Source of the DNA: Siniperca chuatsi
Lineage: Eukaryota > Chordata > Actinopteri > Centrarchiformes > Sinipercidae
Length of the DNA: 64,000 nucleotides
Assembly (NCBI RefSeq): GCF_020085105.1
Contig: NC_058046.1
Location: forward strand, 24,680,675 to 24,744,674
Reading direction: 5' to 3'
This document shows positions 45,940 to 58,498 of the stretch, in pieces; the first letter of the stretch is position 1, and each line of letters begins with the position of its first letter. A program made the position numbers and the translations under genes. The notes under the pieces are model-generated. The model saw nothing but the letters and a program-made list of their open reading frames with translations. It did not search any database and had not been told where the DNA came from.

Positions 45940-47630
45940 CTAATGGATGAGGCATGGTGCAGTATGAGCAGCCCAAGGTAGCAGTTTGTGCTGCATCTAA
46001 CAGTGTTGTTTCTGTTGCATCCTTTTGCAAGTGTTTATTTGCATTTAGCAGCTATTATGAAGTCTATTGTGGGCAACTTATTATTCATAATATGCACAGG
46101 ATATCCTCTCTGTTGCTTAATTTTATTTTCTTTATTAGATTTTTGTCAGATTGATATTTAAGGTGCTATTAAATATGCATGAGCAATTCAGTTGCAGGAG
46201 TAGTTTAATTTAACTATAATTTCAAGAGAATTCCTACTTATTCTGTAGAGAAACAAATGTGAAAGAGGGGTGTTTGTGTGGTATGTGGGCTTTGGAGAAG
46301 TAAAATGGAAGTGTTTCTCAGATTAACGTGCAGACAGAGTAGAGGAGGAGAGAAGCTGACACAGCACAGATTTAGTGAAGAGAGAAAGCAGTGAGGAGAG
46401 AATAAGCCAGGACAGACAGTGAGGAAGGGAGTAAATCAGACCTCGAGGGTACTGAGAAATTGCAAGGCCTCAGAGACTCAGAGCAGGGATGTTGATTGAT
46501 AGGGGAATGACTAGTCTGTTGTTTATCACTGGAGTTAAGATAGTGTTAAGTAGCCTTATGCTGTGGTGAGGGAGAAGTATAAGACAGGCAGAGGAGGGTG
46601 GGGAGGGTGGATGAGAGGAAAAATAATTATGGTGAGGTGGAGGTTGGCAGCTTAGGGGTTTAAAGTGAGAGGCACATACTTTAGAGAATATTGACAATAT
46701 GAAGTCATAAGGCAGAGATACAGTTAGAGGGAGATCACTAGGTATAAAGAAATAAATCTGGTCTGAGTTATTTTTAAAATATATCTTTGTTTGTCTTGTA
46801 GAAATGTTTTAAGCCACTGATTCTTGAATCTCACAATAATCCTGACTTTCGCCCATTGTTTCTGCTGTATTCATTCAGGTATAGCAGCCATGCATCGGTT
46901 TTCACTGCCAACACCAATCCCTGCCCACAATATATTCTTATTTGTCATATTGCCAACACTCATTTTGTCTCTACTTTGTTGTAACCAGGAGCAATATTTT
47001 TTTCCCTTGGTGGACAGCGGAAGAGGGGTGTTTTACTTTGCTTGTGTGGGACTCCTCTGGAGATTTATTATATAATGTATCCCACTTCCTTTTGTGATTT
47101 TAGAATTAAGACAATATGAGAAACGGGCCTATATTTTTGAAATATTGCTTCTAGCAGGCATGTTTGTCTAGCTCTGCAGCCACTGATAAAAGACATACTG
47201 TGGTAGATAACAAGTTCATCTTTTTCTGGGAAATCTCTAGTATGTATTGCTTCCATCTTATGGAAAACTGCCAACCGGGAGCCTGATCGCATTGTAAATA
47301 TGTTGTACGCAATTTCTCAGAATGAATTTTTCAGAATGGGCTTCCCTTCAAAATTGACGATATTCCTTATGTTCAGTTATGAATGCATTATAGAGAGAAA
47401 ACACCTACACACAACATCCTGGTAAGTCATAGTAACTGTTTAAGCAGACATTATCGCCAGATGACCTATGCACAAGATTGAGCTTCAGTAAAAACTAAGA
47501 GCATTCCCTGGGTCAGATAGGCTATTTGGCTAATATTTACATTGTCAGCAGCACTCTAGAAAGTCTTATAGACAGGTGCGTTGGATCATAAAGCTGCTGG
47601 TGGTCTGACTGGTAGTTTTTTCCCGTGCTG
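45940..47630. other. Intergenic DNA, no gene seen
   Basis: Contains a purine-rich GAGGAG-type stretch (46330-46640). No exon or named repeat. Confidence 0.5.
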
Positions 47631-47636
47631 TGTTTA

Positions 47637-48273
47637 CAGTGTTTCCCACAGAATGACAGTGTAACTGTGGACAGGGGATGGGGGTATATTTGTCTATCTG
47701 CTGACCTTGCTTTTCCCTTCAGTTCTTTTTTCCCCTGCACACAAACACACACCTACACATGTCTGCACACACACTGACTGCCTCTTTCTGTTTCTCTCTC
47801 CCTGTATGTGTCTGCTGACTTTCTTCGTCAGCAGTATGTTTTATAAAGTTGCCCAAAAAACACAATTGGATTTTTTTTCACCCGCAATTCCGTTTCACAA
47901 CAGCAGGTGGGCTGTGTGTGGAGGAGGGGTTGTTGTTAATGATGTAGCCTATTGAAACTATCAAAACCAACGTGGTATCGAATGACATCGGCACCAACAG
48001 GTGCACTTACCAGCTTTTACAAAACAACAGCATAAGTAGGTCTACATTAAACAGGAGACTGTCTGTGTGTTTCTCTGCAGAACATGTGCGATTGTCAGTA
48101 GACTGGAGGGGAGGTAGAGCGAAGGGAGATTGTCTACTAGTTAACTGATAGCAGATGGCTTTGTTCTCTCGGACTGAAAAAAAAAAAAGCTAAAATGTGA
48201 TGCCAAATATACTTTGGCAGCCGTTAAAATACCTGGGCGTCCTGCCCAAGTAAAGTATGTGTGGGAAACACTG
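47637..48273. mobile_element. hAT-like MITE with CAGTGTTTCCCACA ends
   Basis: Termini CAGTGTTTCCCACA and TGTGGGAAACACTG are perfect inverted repeats over 14 bp, 637 bp apart. GTTTA lies immediately outside both ends, a possible remnant of the target duplication. CAGTG...CACTG ends are typical of hAT elements. No transposase frame inside. Confidence 0.75.
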
Positions 48274-48279
48274 GTTTAA

Positions 48280-49655
48280 ATATATATGGTACCAGAGCTG
48301 TTTGTCTGTATGAATTTTACCTGATGATCGTCTAAGAATCGTTAATAAAGTGAGTATTCTGTATTCTCTGACGATTCGACAAGCGTATCCACTTCACACA
48401 GTGAGGCCAGGCGTGTGGAGATGAAAAAATATGTAGAATTTGAACTTCTCTCTCAAGCTCTTTTTTTTTTTTTTTCACTCTTCACACAACTATTTCCATC
48501 ACTTTTCATGTGTAACACAGTGAATGCCTTTGAGGAGAGACTGTAAGCGTGTGCACCATTATCTCTATTCACACTTTAATAATTATCATGGCTCGCCCCG
48601 CCTTCAAGTGTGGTTGTTCAAAACAGCTGTAAATTCTTTTGCCTTTAGACATTGTTGGACGATACGTTTTACGAACTATTTGTTTCAAGCTTTACTCAGG
48701 CTTTAATTAACACTTTTGTTTCGCCCAAGTCCTGTTAGTTTTGCTTACAGGGCCATTATCTGTCTACTGTTCCCCTTTTTCTCTCATTCTGTTGAGTCTA
48801 TTATATTTCTTGAGACTTTTCCTTTCTAAGTCTAAATCCATCTTTCCTTATCTGTTGTTTCTATCACCTACATCTTTTTCAGGGAATGAGTGTACAGAGT
48901 GTTAAAAAAAATAGACATGCAGTTTTAGGGTGTCAGCCAGTAACTGCAGATAAATCTTGTCTCCACAAATTACATGTCAGAAATGTAATGGAATTGGTCC
49001 TGTGATCCATTTCAAACCCTCTGAGAGGCTTTAGCTTTGTGATTGTAGAGATAACATTTCACTCTGTCTCCACAGAATACCAATGTCATACTTACCCTCG
49101 TCTCTGACTGCAGTACTTCTACACGGATTCATTCGAGCCACAAAACTTTTTCTGCTGCTGCTTAAGAGAAAGTTGTGAGTTAGGCAAGCAAGATGGTGCA
49201 GTGTGAGAGAGAAGTCCTGAAATGTATCTGAAAATCCCAAAGGTTTTCCTCTTTGTAAGTTTTCTAATGAAACAGGTGTTCCCCTTATCCTGCTGATATG
49301 AGAGCTGGGAAATGAGTTCACTCCTACCTCATTTACATTCAAATGGAACAAAGGATTGGAAAAGTAACAAGCCTTTTCATCACATTTCTCGTAATTTGAC
49401 TTGGAACAATGTGGTTTCCTTATCTACTGCAGTACAAATTTAATTTAAAAAATGTAATCTTCTTTGACCTGCTGACAGCGATAATTTAACAACTGACTGA
49501 TCATGATTAAGGGTCACATTTAAACAAGTTATGTCATTTCAACATATAGGGATAACCGGCATGAAAGGGTCAGTCAAAAATCCTGTGAAATTTGGTGTGT
49601 TTGTGTTCATATAAATGCTCACAAGTGTAGGTGTTTTTGTGTGTATGAGCTAAAA
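48280..49655. other. Intergenic DNA, no gene seen
   Basis: AT-rich, with a T-run near 48463-48475. The 106-codon minus frame at 49031-49351 has no recognisable domain. Confidence 0.5.
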
Positions 49656-49658
49656 GCA

Positions 49659-49660
<2 letters not shown>

Positions 49661-49692
<32 letters not shown>
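49661..49692. repeat. Poly(A) tract
   Basis: 32 consecutive A followed by GAGAGA. Confidence 0.95.
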
Positions 49693-49695
<3 letters not shown>

Positions 49696-49798
49696 AGAAT
49701 TACAAAATAACATTGATTAAACAAGGCTTATAGTGAAGGGATCTGAACTGTGATTTGCTCATCCTCCCAAAGTCAGGGTGACGCAACAAACACGCTGT

Positions 49799-49920
49799 AG
49801 GGGTGGGTATCGTTAGGATTGTATCTTTATCTTGTCCTTACTCTTATCAGCCTGGTTCTTTATCAATAACAGTTATTTTTCATTACTAAAGAATTGGGTT
49901 TTAAATAAAAAAAGATTAAA
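49799..49920. mobile_element. Fragment of a TAGGGGTGGGTATCG-type transposon
   Basis: Begins TAGGGGTGGGTATCGTTAGG and contains CAGCCTGGTTCTTTATC, as in a common fish hAT-type MITE. No matching other end was found, so it is treated as truncated. Confidence 0.4.
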
Positions 49921-50164
49921 AGAATAAATTCATGTCCTCCTCCTCCCTCTGCTGCTGCTGTGATCACGCTTGTAGTTGTAAATTTTAAAATTAGTGGCAA
50001 ACTAAGAAACAGTTAAGCTACTTACAGACAGCTTTCGTTTTAGCTTGTTCGTAATCATTCGCTATTAGCTTAACAAGCGCGCTGTGGTTGTAACAACAAC
50101 TGCGGACAAAGCAGGTGGGAATATCGCTTTTCTACTTTTTCCTCGAGTTGTTGCCAACCTTCAC

Positions 50165-51580
50165 TTCACCTGGTGTCTCCATCGTGGCCTTATAGTGATG
50201 ATCCTACAGATAATTATTACCTGAATTTGCAGCTCCCTCAGCTCTACGGAGCTTTATAGTGAGTTTCAGCTCATTGTTTAGCTGTCCCGCCTGCAACCTA
50301 CCGTTTCACTTTCACTGCTCTCAAAGCTTCGTTTTCGACCGTAGCACGCAGCTGTTTTCAGCAAAAACCAGGGCTGTCCCCTAATAGTCAACTAAACCAT
50401 TGATGAGAACAGTCTTGTTCGACCAAGTTTTCATTAGTCGGGTAGTCGCTGAAACTCCCCCACCAAAACTGCATTCGGTAGCTGTGCCTTTTTACCGAGA
50501 CAAACATATCAGGGGATTGTTGCAACACAGACATTTTCTCTTATAACAAAGGAGAAGTCACTTACCGGTGCACTGCTGCTAACTGTACTAGCTGCCATTA
50601 GCTAGTTAGCTAACTTAGCAGTCCTATTAACTGACTCTGCCTGGACTGGGGGCTTGGCGCACAGAGGGAGTCCTAATGTTTGTTTACAGTGCTAGCACAG
50701 GAGTTTGGACCACTGGGAGGAGGAAGTTTTCAGGAGTGGGGCCGGAATGAGCACCAGCCCTGGACCGAATGCTTCCCAGTGAACACGGGACCGGGACAGA
50801 ACACAGCCTCTGAGACTGATGGAGGTCGTTTGATGACAAGGAATATGTACAGAGGTGATTTATAGCAGCTACGACCAGGACTCTGACTCCGGGGATGACA
50901 AAGACACAGCATGTTCAGGCGTGAAGCAGGAGAGGAGCAAATTTGTAGCGTGTTAATTTGTAAGTAGCGTTATACATCATCCATCGTATTGATAAGTCCG
51001 CGAGTATTTGTTTTTTCGTTACCGCTTTTGCCGTTAGCAACAGGCGGCTCGCTTTGTGCCCCTTGTAAAATATATATTTTAAAAGCTCACAACTACGGTT
51101 TTGTATTTCTCTAATGTAGCACAGTGTTAACAATGTTGTAACATTCTTTCTCAGCCTTGGAACTCAAACCATTTTCTGATGGCCCAAAAATATACATTTA
51201 AATAATTTATTAAATGTTGGACGACTAGTCGACTAATGGCTTGAACTACTGACTACTAGGATAATCTTTAGATGGGGGCCCTAGTGAAAACCCACTGTAC
51301 ACTACCTGCTCATCCCCAAACGGCAGACAGACACAGTTAGCGACTAGCTGGAGAACATAGTAGAGCATTTAGCCTCTGAAGAGCCAGATATTTCCCTCTG
51401 GAGTTGGTAGAGACCAAAACGGAGCTAAAAGAGAGTAAAGTAAATATTGGACTTACATTCGCCAGGTGGACGGAAACACGACTCCAAATAATGTTGCTCC
51501 ATAACTCCTGGATGTGTAAATAAGCAACAGTTTGCTAACAAGTTCTCCATATCAACTTCAGTTATAGCAGGTTTATAGAT
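50165..51580 (+). repeat. Dispersed repeat B, copy split by a hAT-like element
   Basis: Left part 50165-50368 has CTCAGCTCTACGGAGC, CAGCTCATTGTTTAGC and GCAGCTGTTTTCAGC. Right part 51285-51580 has GACACAGTTAGCGACTAGC, AATATTGGACTTACATTC, GACTCCAAATAATGTTGC and GGATGTGTAAATAAGCAAC. The same ordered motifs lie uninterrupted at 25340-25790. Confidence 0.65.
50369..51284. mobile_element. hAT-like non-autonomous element nested in repeat B
   Basis: Starts CAGGGCTGTCCCCTAATAGT and ends TAGATGGGGGCCCTAG; both ends hold TAGTC/GACTA motifs in inverse orientation. The flanks GCAAAAAC and GTGAAAAC agree at six of eight bases, fitting a worn 8-bp hAT duplication. The interior (about 916 bp) contains GCTAGC/TTAGCTAACT-rich and unique segments, and no transposase frame. 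Confidence 0.7.
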
Positions 51581-53210
51581 ATACAATTAGTATACTTAAA
51601 TATGAATCTGCAAATCTGCCACAGCAACATAGCCAAGTGATTGACTGTAGGCTATTTATCACTTACAGTATTAATGATGTTAGTCCGTATTCTGTATGTC
51701 ACATACTGTATATTATATAAATGTTATTTGTTTTGTTAGTTAAATTAATTAAAATAAATTCTCGTAACAGATTAACAGCAGTCTATATTTTTAGCTGAAA
51801 ATGGTGCAAAACACCTGTTGTGTGGTTGCAGCATGAATGTATAAATAAAGGATACTGCGTTCCAAGATGGCGCCCCATTCAATCCCATGTAAGTTGCTCA
51901 CTGGATGCATATGCCGAAAGAGTTTTTCAGGCCTCACTGGCTCCCATATTTTTGGGCCCAAATGAGTTGAAGAAACAAACCTCTGAGGGGTTCCATGGTT
52001 GAAAACAGTTTTGGACGGAGACCATTGCTATCGAGACATGCACTTCTGCACTATAGCATTTAACAACAAACATTTGAGAATTCTGTCAAATGTTTGTCCT
52101 TATGTGTATTAAAGTTTTACATTTTGAAATCACCTGATGTTGCCTTTTATTTAGGTGTCAGCAGCGTTTCTCTGGCACATACAGTAGGGCTGTCGTGCTA
52201 CAGTTAGTGTGTGTATTTATGTGTGAGTTTGCAGCATAGCAATCAGGTGACATACTCTAACTTTGCCAGCCAGTCATGCCTGTGTGTTGTCTGCAACACC
52301 TGCTGTGTACTCCCATTCCCGAGGCTGTGCACGGCTCTGCATATCTGCAAACCCTGTGACAGTGCCAGTCTCTGTGTGGCTCTGTGCTAATGGTCTCCTT
52401 TGAATCATAAATTAGACTTGAAAGGAGGAAGAGAATGAGCACATGATTGAGGACTGAGAGGTACAGAGAGAGCTTGATAGATTTTTCTATCATTAATACA
52501 GATTGTCTTGCCACAGAACCTTCATCATGTAGGCTAATTATATTGATTTCGTCTGTCAGTCAAGTATTTTACCAGAGTGTGGCCTTCGTTGAGTGTGCAT
52601 ATGTGTGCCTGCTGTAGAGAATTAGCCTGGTCACACAAGGGCCTGTCAGAGGACTTTGCCGGTAATTAAAGACTGTGTGGCAGCAGCATGTTTCCCATTA
52701 GGCCACCAGTATCACATCCCAGCCATGTGACTCAGCTTTGGCAGTCTGGCACTGTTTCACTGTTTAATAAAGTTTAACAGAAACACTTAGGCTAATTGTC
52801 CACGTCACTTGTAGCAATCACTCTCTAAAACAGCAGCAATGATCAGCTAAATAGAATAGGTTAGAGTTAAATTTGCATTAATCTTTAAATTAATGTGTAC
52901 ATTACATTAAGATAAACTTGTATGTGTTCTAAGTTTTAAATAATTACATTTCTGGGGAAAGACTTGCTGCACAGATACAGGATGCAGCTGTGTTATTGAT
53001 TGTCTTCAGGGAAATTCTGAGGAGCTGCACCCAAGTCTGTGTAACATTACCACCCATGTTCCATGAATGCTTTTCAGAAAGTGCAATTTCTTCTCTGATA
53101 ATACTTTTTCTTATGCTCAACCCTCATCATGTCTATCTCACATGCTCCTTTACTCTTCCTATCTGTCTTTGCCATTCAGCTTTCTGTTAACTAGTCCATG
53201 CATTTGTTAC
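51581..53210. other. Intergenic DNA, no gene seen
   Basis: AT-rich with no exon recognised. A stretch from 51858 (CGTTCCAAGATGGCGCCCC) to about 52040 looks like a dispersed repeat fragment, but I cannot assign it. Confidence 0.45.
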
Positions 53211-53214
53211 TTCT

Positions 53215-53990
53215 AGGCTAGATTATTACATTATTCCTTCTTATCAGGCTGCCAGAATAAGTCCCTTAAGACTCTTCAGTTGATCCAGAATTCTGCGGCA
53301 CGTGTACTGACAAGAACCAGGAAAAAAGGATCATATTTATCCAATAATAGCTTCTCTGCACTGGCTCCCTGTAAAATCCAGAATAGAATTTTAAAATCCT
53401 TCTCCTCACCTACAAAGCTCTTAATGATCAGGCACCATCATATCTTAAAGAGCTCATGATACCTTATTACCCCACTAGAACACTGCACTCCCAGGATGCA
53501 GGGTTACTTGTGGTTCCTAGAGTCTCCAAAAGTAGAATGGGAGCCAGAGCCTTCAGTTGTCAAGCTCCTCTCCTGTGGAATCAGGTCCCAGTTTGGGTTC
53601 GGGAGGCAGACACCATCTCCACATTAAAGAGAAGGCTTAAGGCTTTCCTCTTTGATAAAGCTTTTAGTTAGGGCTGGCTTAGGTGAGTCCTGAACCATCC
53701 CTTAGTTATGCTGCTATAGGCTTAGACTGCCGGGAGACTTCCCATGATGCACTGAGCTCTTCTCTCCTCCTCTCTCTCTCCATCTGTATGCATTTTTATC
53801 CCTTTAATGCATGTTACTAACTCAACATCTTCTCTCTCCCGTAGTTCTGTGCCTTCTCGTTTCTCTCCTCTCTCCTTCTGTCACTTTCAACAGGTATTTC
53901 TGCTTCCAGAGCTGCAGAGACTGGATCTGTGGTTGTGGGCCTCCTGCTGCCCCTGTGTTCATGCTCGACAACTGCTACTACAATTGTTAT
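53215..53990 (+). pseudogene. LINE 3' end, L2-like reverse transcriptase remnant
   Basis: Broken frames encode LIQNSAARVLTRTRK-like (53280-53320), APCKIQNRILK-like, then IPYYPTRTLHSQDAGLLVVP and RVSKSRMGARAFSCQAPLLW with LKRRLKAFLFDKAFS (53459-53668). This is the C-terminus of a common fish non-LTR element. The ORF ends in TAG, followed by the known 3' UTR start GGTGAGTCCTGAACCATCCC and CATGATGCACTGAGC. Frameshifts upstream mean it is inactive. The clade (L2/CR1 type) is from memory. Confidence 0.85.
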
Positions 53991-54054
53991 TATTAGTCTT
54001 ATTACTATTATTATCGTTATTATTCCTATCACTATCATTCCTATTATTATTATA

Positions 54055-54086
<32 letters not shown>

Positions 54087-54087
54087 T
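53975..54087. repeat. (ATT)n-rich microsatellite
   Basis: Imperfect then perfect ATT units following the LINE 3' end. Confidence 0.9.
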
Positions 54088-54089
54088 TT

Positions 54090-55300
54090 ATTAATATTAC
54101 CATTACATTATAATTTTAAAAGTCGGTGTGTTTTGAGAACTGGTTGGAGACAGAAAGGGGATGTGGTTTCCAACTGCAGCACTGGCTTGCCTACCTGGAT
54201 TGAGGAAGGTTAATTGGATCAGGACATTACCACTCACTGACACTTGCATGGCATGGGTGGGCAAAGTTGATGTGTGACAAGAGGAGGAGAGGGATTTTGT
54301 TCCTTTCTGCCATGCCAGCTGGCGCATGTGACCCAAGTCAGGTTAATTGGCTCTGGAGAGAGATGTGTTGGAGATATACACTGCCACTCTCTCAAGACAT
54401 CCTGGCCATTTGTTTTCTGTTTTGTGTGTTAATAAATGAACAGGCTGTGGATAAAACAGTTTTTGTTTCTGTGCCAGAAAGCCCTGTTAAAAGACACTTT
54501 TGTGGCTCTGTGGTCATTTACTACAGATACTTTTGGCCTCTTGCCACACAGTTTACGACATTTCAGTGGGGCTGCATGGTTAATTGTGTGCATGTATCCT
54601 CTGTTGCATTTGAAGTACATTTCTATTTAAAGGCCAACAGTTTATTTAGTACGATTCCCTGGAGTAATGATAGACAATTCACAACAATGTGAACCTAAAA
54701 CCAAATATCAGGGCTCCAGACTGCGACCATTTATTCACATTTTGCAACCATTTCTGGTTACACTGCTACTAAATTTTCTAACTAGGAGCATCAATACTAC
54801 TTGCAAATATAACCCCCGTTTTTGTTTTGTTTTTTAAAATCATCATTGTATATTATGTGAGACACCAGGAGGGAGCTAGAATTGATGTGTGTTTGTGTGA
54901 ACGTGTATTCACATTGTGGGGACTCACCTTCCTTGTGTATTTGTGTGTGTACCTGTGTCTGGTCCCTAAGTGCTCTCGCCCTTTGGTGACAATGAAACAA
55001 ACTATTGATTCATTTTTCAAAAGAAAGATCATTCAGACCCTCCCATAGTCGGACTGGCCATTGGGAGCACTGGGAGAAATCCGGGTGGGCCGGTTGCTCT
55101 GTATTATAGAAAGACAAGAGTGAGAGAGATGCGTCATCGACCACTTTGATTATGCACCAGCCCACATCCTCCTCCAATACCAGTTTAAACTGTTTTGCAG
55201 TTGAAGCTGTAAGACAGACGCCAATAGGGATAAGATAAGCCATGTCTGGGTTTGGCTTGCTGGCTTTTTCGCTATATCAGGTCACTTTTCGTGAACCGAC
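54090..55300. other. Intergenic DNA with repeat fragments
   Basis: The 141-codon frame at 54267-54692 shows no domain. A GT-rich stretch (54880-54965) containing TGTGGGGACTCACCTTCC may be a decayed copy of the dispersed TG-flanked family. GTCGGACTGGCCATTGGGAG at 55049-55068, followed by GGTGGGCCGG, looks like a transposon fragment. Confidence 0.45.
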
Positions 55301-55301
55301 C

Positions 55302-55565
55302 AATGGTAAATGGACTGTACTTATATATTGCCTTTCTAGTCTTTTTCTGACTACTCAAAGCACTTCAACTACATATCATATTCACCCCATTTACACACAC
55401 ACACATTCATTCAAAGAAAGTAAATCATTCACACACACCGAAGGCACAGCCCTCAGGAGCAATTTGGGGTTCAGTGTCTTGCCCAAGGACAAGTGGGGGA
55501 CGAGTGGGGGAAGCTGGGATCGAACCTCCGACCTTCCACTAAGCCACAGTTGCCCAATCACACCT
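55302..55565 (-). mobile_element. SINE-like retroposon with tRNA-type box motifs
   Basis: On the minus strand TGGCTTAGTGG (55546-55536, A-box-like) is followed by GGTTCGATCCC (55526-55516, perfect B box), then CTTGGGCAAGACACTGAACC and ends near CAATATATAAGTACAGTCC (55331-55313). The order and motifs are those of a widespread fish SINE-type repeat. The A-B spacing of 9 bp is short, so the tRNA-like head is deleted or rearranged. Confidence 0.65.
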
Positions 55566-55569
55566 TGGT

Positions 55570-56425
55570 TGGGGCTGTGATTGTGCGACATTAAAAAAAA
55601 GGTTGACGTGCTACACTAAACTTTTGAAATGTTGAAGTCCTTGTCATGCATCAATCTCATTGGCAATATTTGTACTTAGCATTAACAAATAGAAACTAAC
55701 CACCAATGTAGGCTGTTTGTCTTGCACAAGGATTTAAGGAAATTTAAAATTATAAATGTTGTTTGTGTATTTCTTTAATGGCTGTATTGTCCAACTGGAA
55801 TTAATATTCTACTAGTGGTAGGCTATAAGCCCATAGTATACTACTAAATTATATAATTAATATATTATTATACTAACATTATACTGTTTATTTAATGTTA
55901 TAATATTATACTAATTTATACTAGCTACTCATCCAGGTTGTGAATAGTGCATCTACAGTGGACAGTAGATTTATGCCATTGTGCCAATATGTACTCCTTC
56001 TAGCCAGCCACCTTCCCCTTGTTATATTTTACATTTATTTGACTAAATTTATTATTATAAATATTGTTCATTAAACTTGTTTAGGCTACATAAAGTGTGG
56101 TGTGGGTGGGGGTGTATCGCCAAGTTCTACTTATTACTAAAGCATTTATTAGTAATACAGTTAAGATAGAAAAAATATGAATGTGTTGAGTTGCATGTCG
56201 ATTTAAGTGATGCTCCTAAATTTTATGCTTTTTGTTTTGTTATAGCAGCTGGTATAGCAGTATTAAAAAATCAAGTACTGGAATGCCTTGAAAATAGCCC
56301 CTTGTGTTTTAAAAAGTCCTTGAAATTCAAATGAACTAGAAAAGACTGTCTTATATTTTGACCAAAGTTTTTATAAGTAAATTGCTCAGAATCTGAAGTC
56401 GCTCATCTTTTTCTTTTTAAAATTC
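55570..56425. other. Intergenic DNA, no gene seen
   Basis: Very AT-rich, with TATAATATTATACTAA-type stretches at 55845-55925. No exon or named element. Confidence 0.55.
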
Positions 56426-56429
56426 TGAC

Positions 56430-56585
56430 GTGTGACTGATTGACTGAGAAACCTGACTCCAAATGAATGATAATGTTCCTCCTTAACTGCTGGATGTGTA
56501 AATAAGCAACTTCACCATATCAACTTTAAAAGGTGATGATATGTCATTGTTGTGTTCACTACTTGTTTCCGCTGCCCCAAGTGAC
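56430..56585 (+). repeat. Dispersed repeat B, 3' partial copy
   Basis: CTGACTCCAAATGAATG, GGATGTGTAAATAAGCAACT, AAAGGTGATGATATGTCATT and CCGCTGCCCCAAGTGACC follow the same order as in 25640-25790 and 51480-51560. Confidence 0.6.
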
Positions 56586-56589
56586 CAAA

Positions 56590-57305
56590 AAAAACAAACA
56601 AACAAAAAAAACAGTTAATTACACGTTTGAGGTTTGACAACGCTAATGTCTTTACAGGATCCCTTGATGTTTCCAGTACCCCTTTTTGTTTTGTTTTTTA
56701 CCAGATTATTTGAATAAAAGTTGTTTTCCCCTCAACATCAAAATTGTCAAATGTAGTCATCAATGTCTGAATCAGTTGTGAGGAAGTAGAACTGTTATGA
56801 CTGCAGCGTTTGAGTTTTCTCATGCTTACAGTACTGTATGTTTACAGTTCCTTCTGTCACTCCCAAGTGACACAGTTAAAGCTTGGTGTCATCTTAGCGT
56901 CAGCCTTTTTAAAAGACTAGTCATGTAGTCGGTTCTGTTACTGCAGTTTAATATTTACTTTAAATGAAATTCCCACCCTGAATGTTTGAGGTGGAGAAAT
57001 AATAATAATAATCTCGTTTTGTTCTGTTAACCTTCCCTGCCCCTGGAATAACTGCTGGAAAAACAGTTTGCACTGTTCAATTAAATTATTCTTCCAGCTT
57101 CCAGTTTATTTTGTGTGTGTAATCTGTTGGGCTGGCTGCTAGTTAGCACATGAAACTTGAACCAGAAACGCTAAATGCCAGTAAAGACACATCCTGTTTG
57201 TCCTGTTTAATGTGGTTATATCATTTGACTGACCAGCACATCCTTTAAGACAGATGCTGGAGCCACACCACTGACATCCTTCGATCTCTTTTTAAACACA
57301 CTCTC
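56590..57305. other. Intergenic DNA, no gene seen
   Basis: Nothing recognisable; short AAAC- and AAT-rich tracts. Confidence 0.55.
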
Positions 57306-57309
57306 ACAG

Positions 57310-57310
<1 letters not shown>

Positions 57311-57369
<59 letters not shown>

Positions 57370-57431
57370 TCACTCACTCACTCACTCACTCACTCACTCA
57401 CTCACTCACTCACTCACTCACTCACTCACTC
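57311..57431. repeat. Compound (CA)n(CACT)n microsatellite
   Basis: About 27 CA units run directly into about 16 CACT (CTCA) tetranucleotide units, then short CA tracts to about 57441. Confidence 0.95.
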
Positions 57432-57444
57432 TCACACACACAGA

Positions 57445-58115
57445 TCCACATACACACATACAGATCCACATAAACATACATGGTACATAGTATTATATAA
57501 AGCACAGGGCCTGTGCTCAGATGTTATTGATATGTGTAATCATGGAGTGCCCTACTCTAATGGAGGAAGAGTCAGTGCCTCTCAGGAAGTCTGGCCTTTT
57601 GAAATGTCACAGTCATTTCAGAGGACTATCCTTTAAAAGAGAAGATTTCAGTCCTTCGTCTTCCTCTTGTCTTTTAGCTCCTTTTTCAGTCTATGTTCTC
57701 CCTTTTTGCACTCCAGTTTTCATTGTTCATCCTCTCTTTTTGAGTCCATCTTGAAGCTTTGAAGAATGTCACAATGTGCTTTTTGATTCTAGCACAGGTA
57801 ATAGGGAACAGAACCGCACTGTGACAGTTAAAGGTGCAGTGTCACACCTTAATAGGTTATTCAGCTTTTTTTAATGCATGTACACAGACTGTACAATTTA
57901 AATACTCTGTATTCCTCACTGGAGGATTTCACTTTTATATTTTTGAGTCCTCCCTTGAACTCCTTTTTATATTTGAAACATTTTCCTTACAGAGTGTGGG
58001 GACCATTGTTGGTGTTTGAACATGACAATACATGTAGTTCACCACCTACAGTATTAGAATTACAGTGAAATTATACATTTTTGTATTTCGCAACAAAAAT
58101 AGCAAAATCAGCAAA
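57445..58115. other. Intergenic DNA, no gene seen
   Basis: No exon or repeat recognised; open frames up to 77 codons lack domains. Confidence 0.5.
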
Positions 58116-58117
58116 TT

Positions 58118-58498
58118 AGGGCTTAACTAATGATTATTTTCATCATCGATTATTCTGCCAATTATTTTCTCCATTAATTGATTAATCGTTTTGTCTACAA
58201 AATGTCAGCAAAAAGTGAAAAATGCCCGTTATAATTTCCCACAGCCCAAGGTGATGTGTTAAAATGTTTTGTTTTGTCTGACCAATTGACCAAAACCTGA
58301 AAATACTCAGTTAACTATCATATGACTAAGAAAGTCATCAAATTCTTACATTTGAGAAGCTGGATATTATGCAAATATTATGTGTTTTTACTTAAAAAAT
58401 GACTAGTATGATTTTTTTGACTATTAAAATTGTTGCCAGTTCATTTTCTGTCAATAGACTAATCCATTAATCAACTAGCCTAATCGTTGCAACTCTAC
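58118..58498. mobile_element. hAT-type MITE, degenerate (AGGGCTTAACTAATGATTAT)
   Basis: Begins AGGGCTTAACTAATGATTAT, then CATCGATTATTCTGCC and TTAATTGATTAATCGTTTTG, and ends TAATCGTTGCAACTCT. The left terminus and the right terminus are inverted-repeat-like, and the interior AAATGTCAGCAAAAAGTG and CACAGCCCAAGGTGATG match a very common fish MITE. No coding capacity. Confidence 0.75.

Noticed and set aside
54267..54692. 141-codon open frame as a gene
   Set aside because: No domain, no splice context, composition like random AT-rich sequence; it follows a LINE 3' region and microsatellite.
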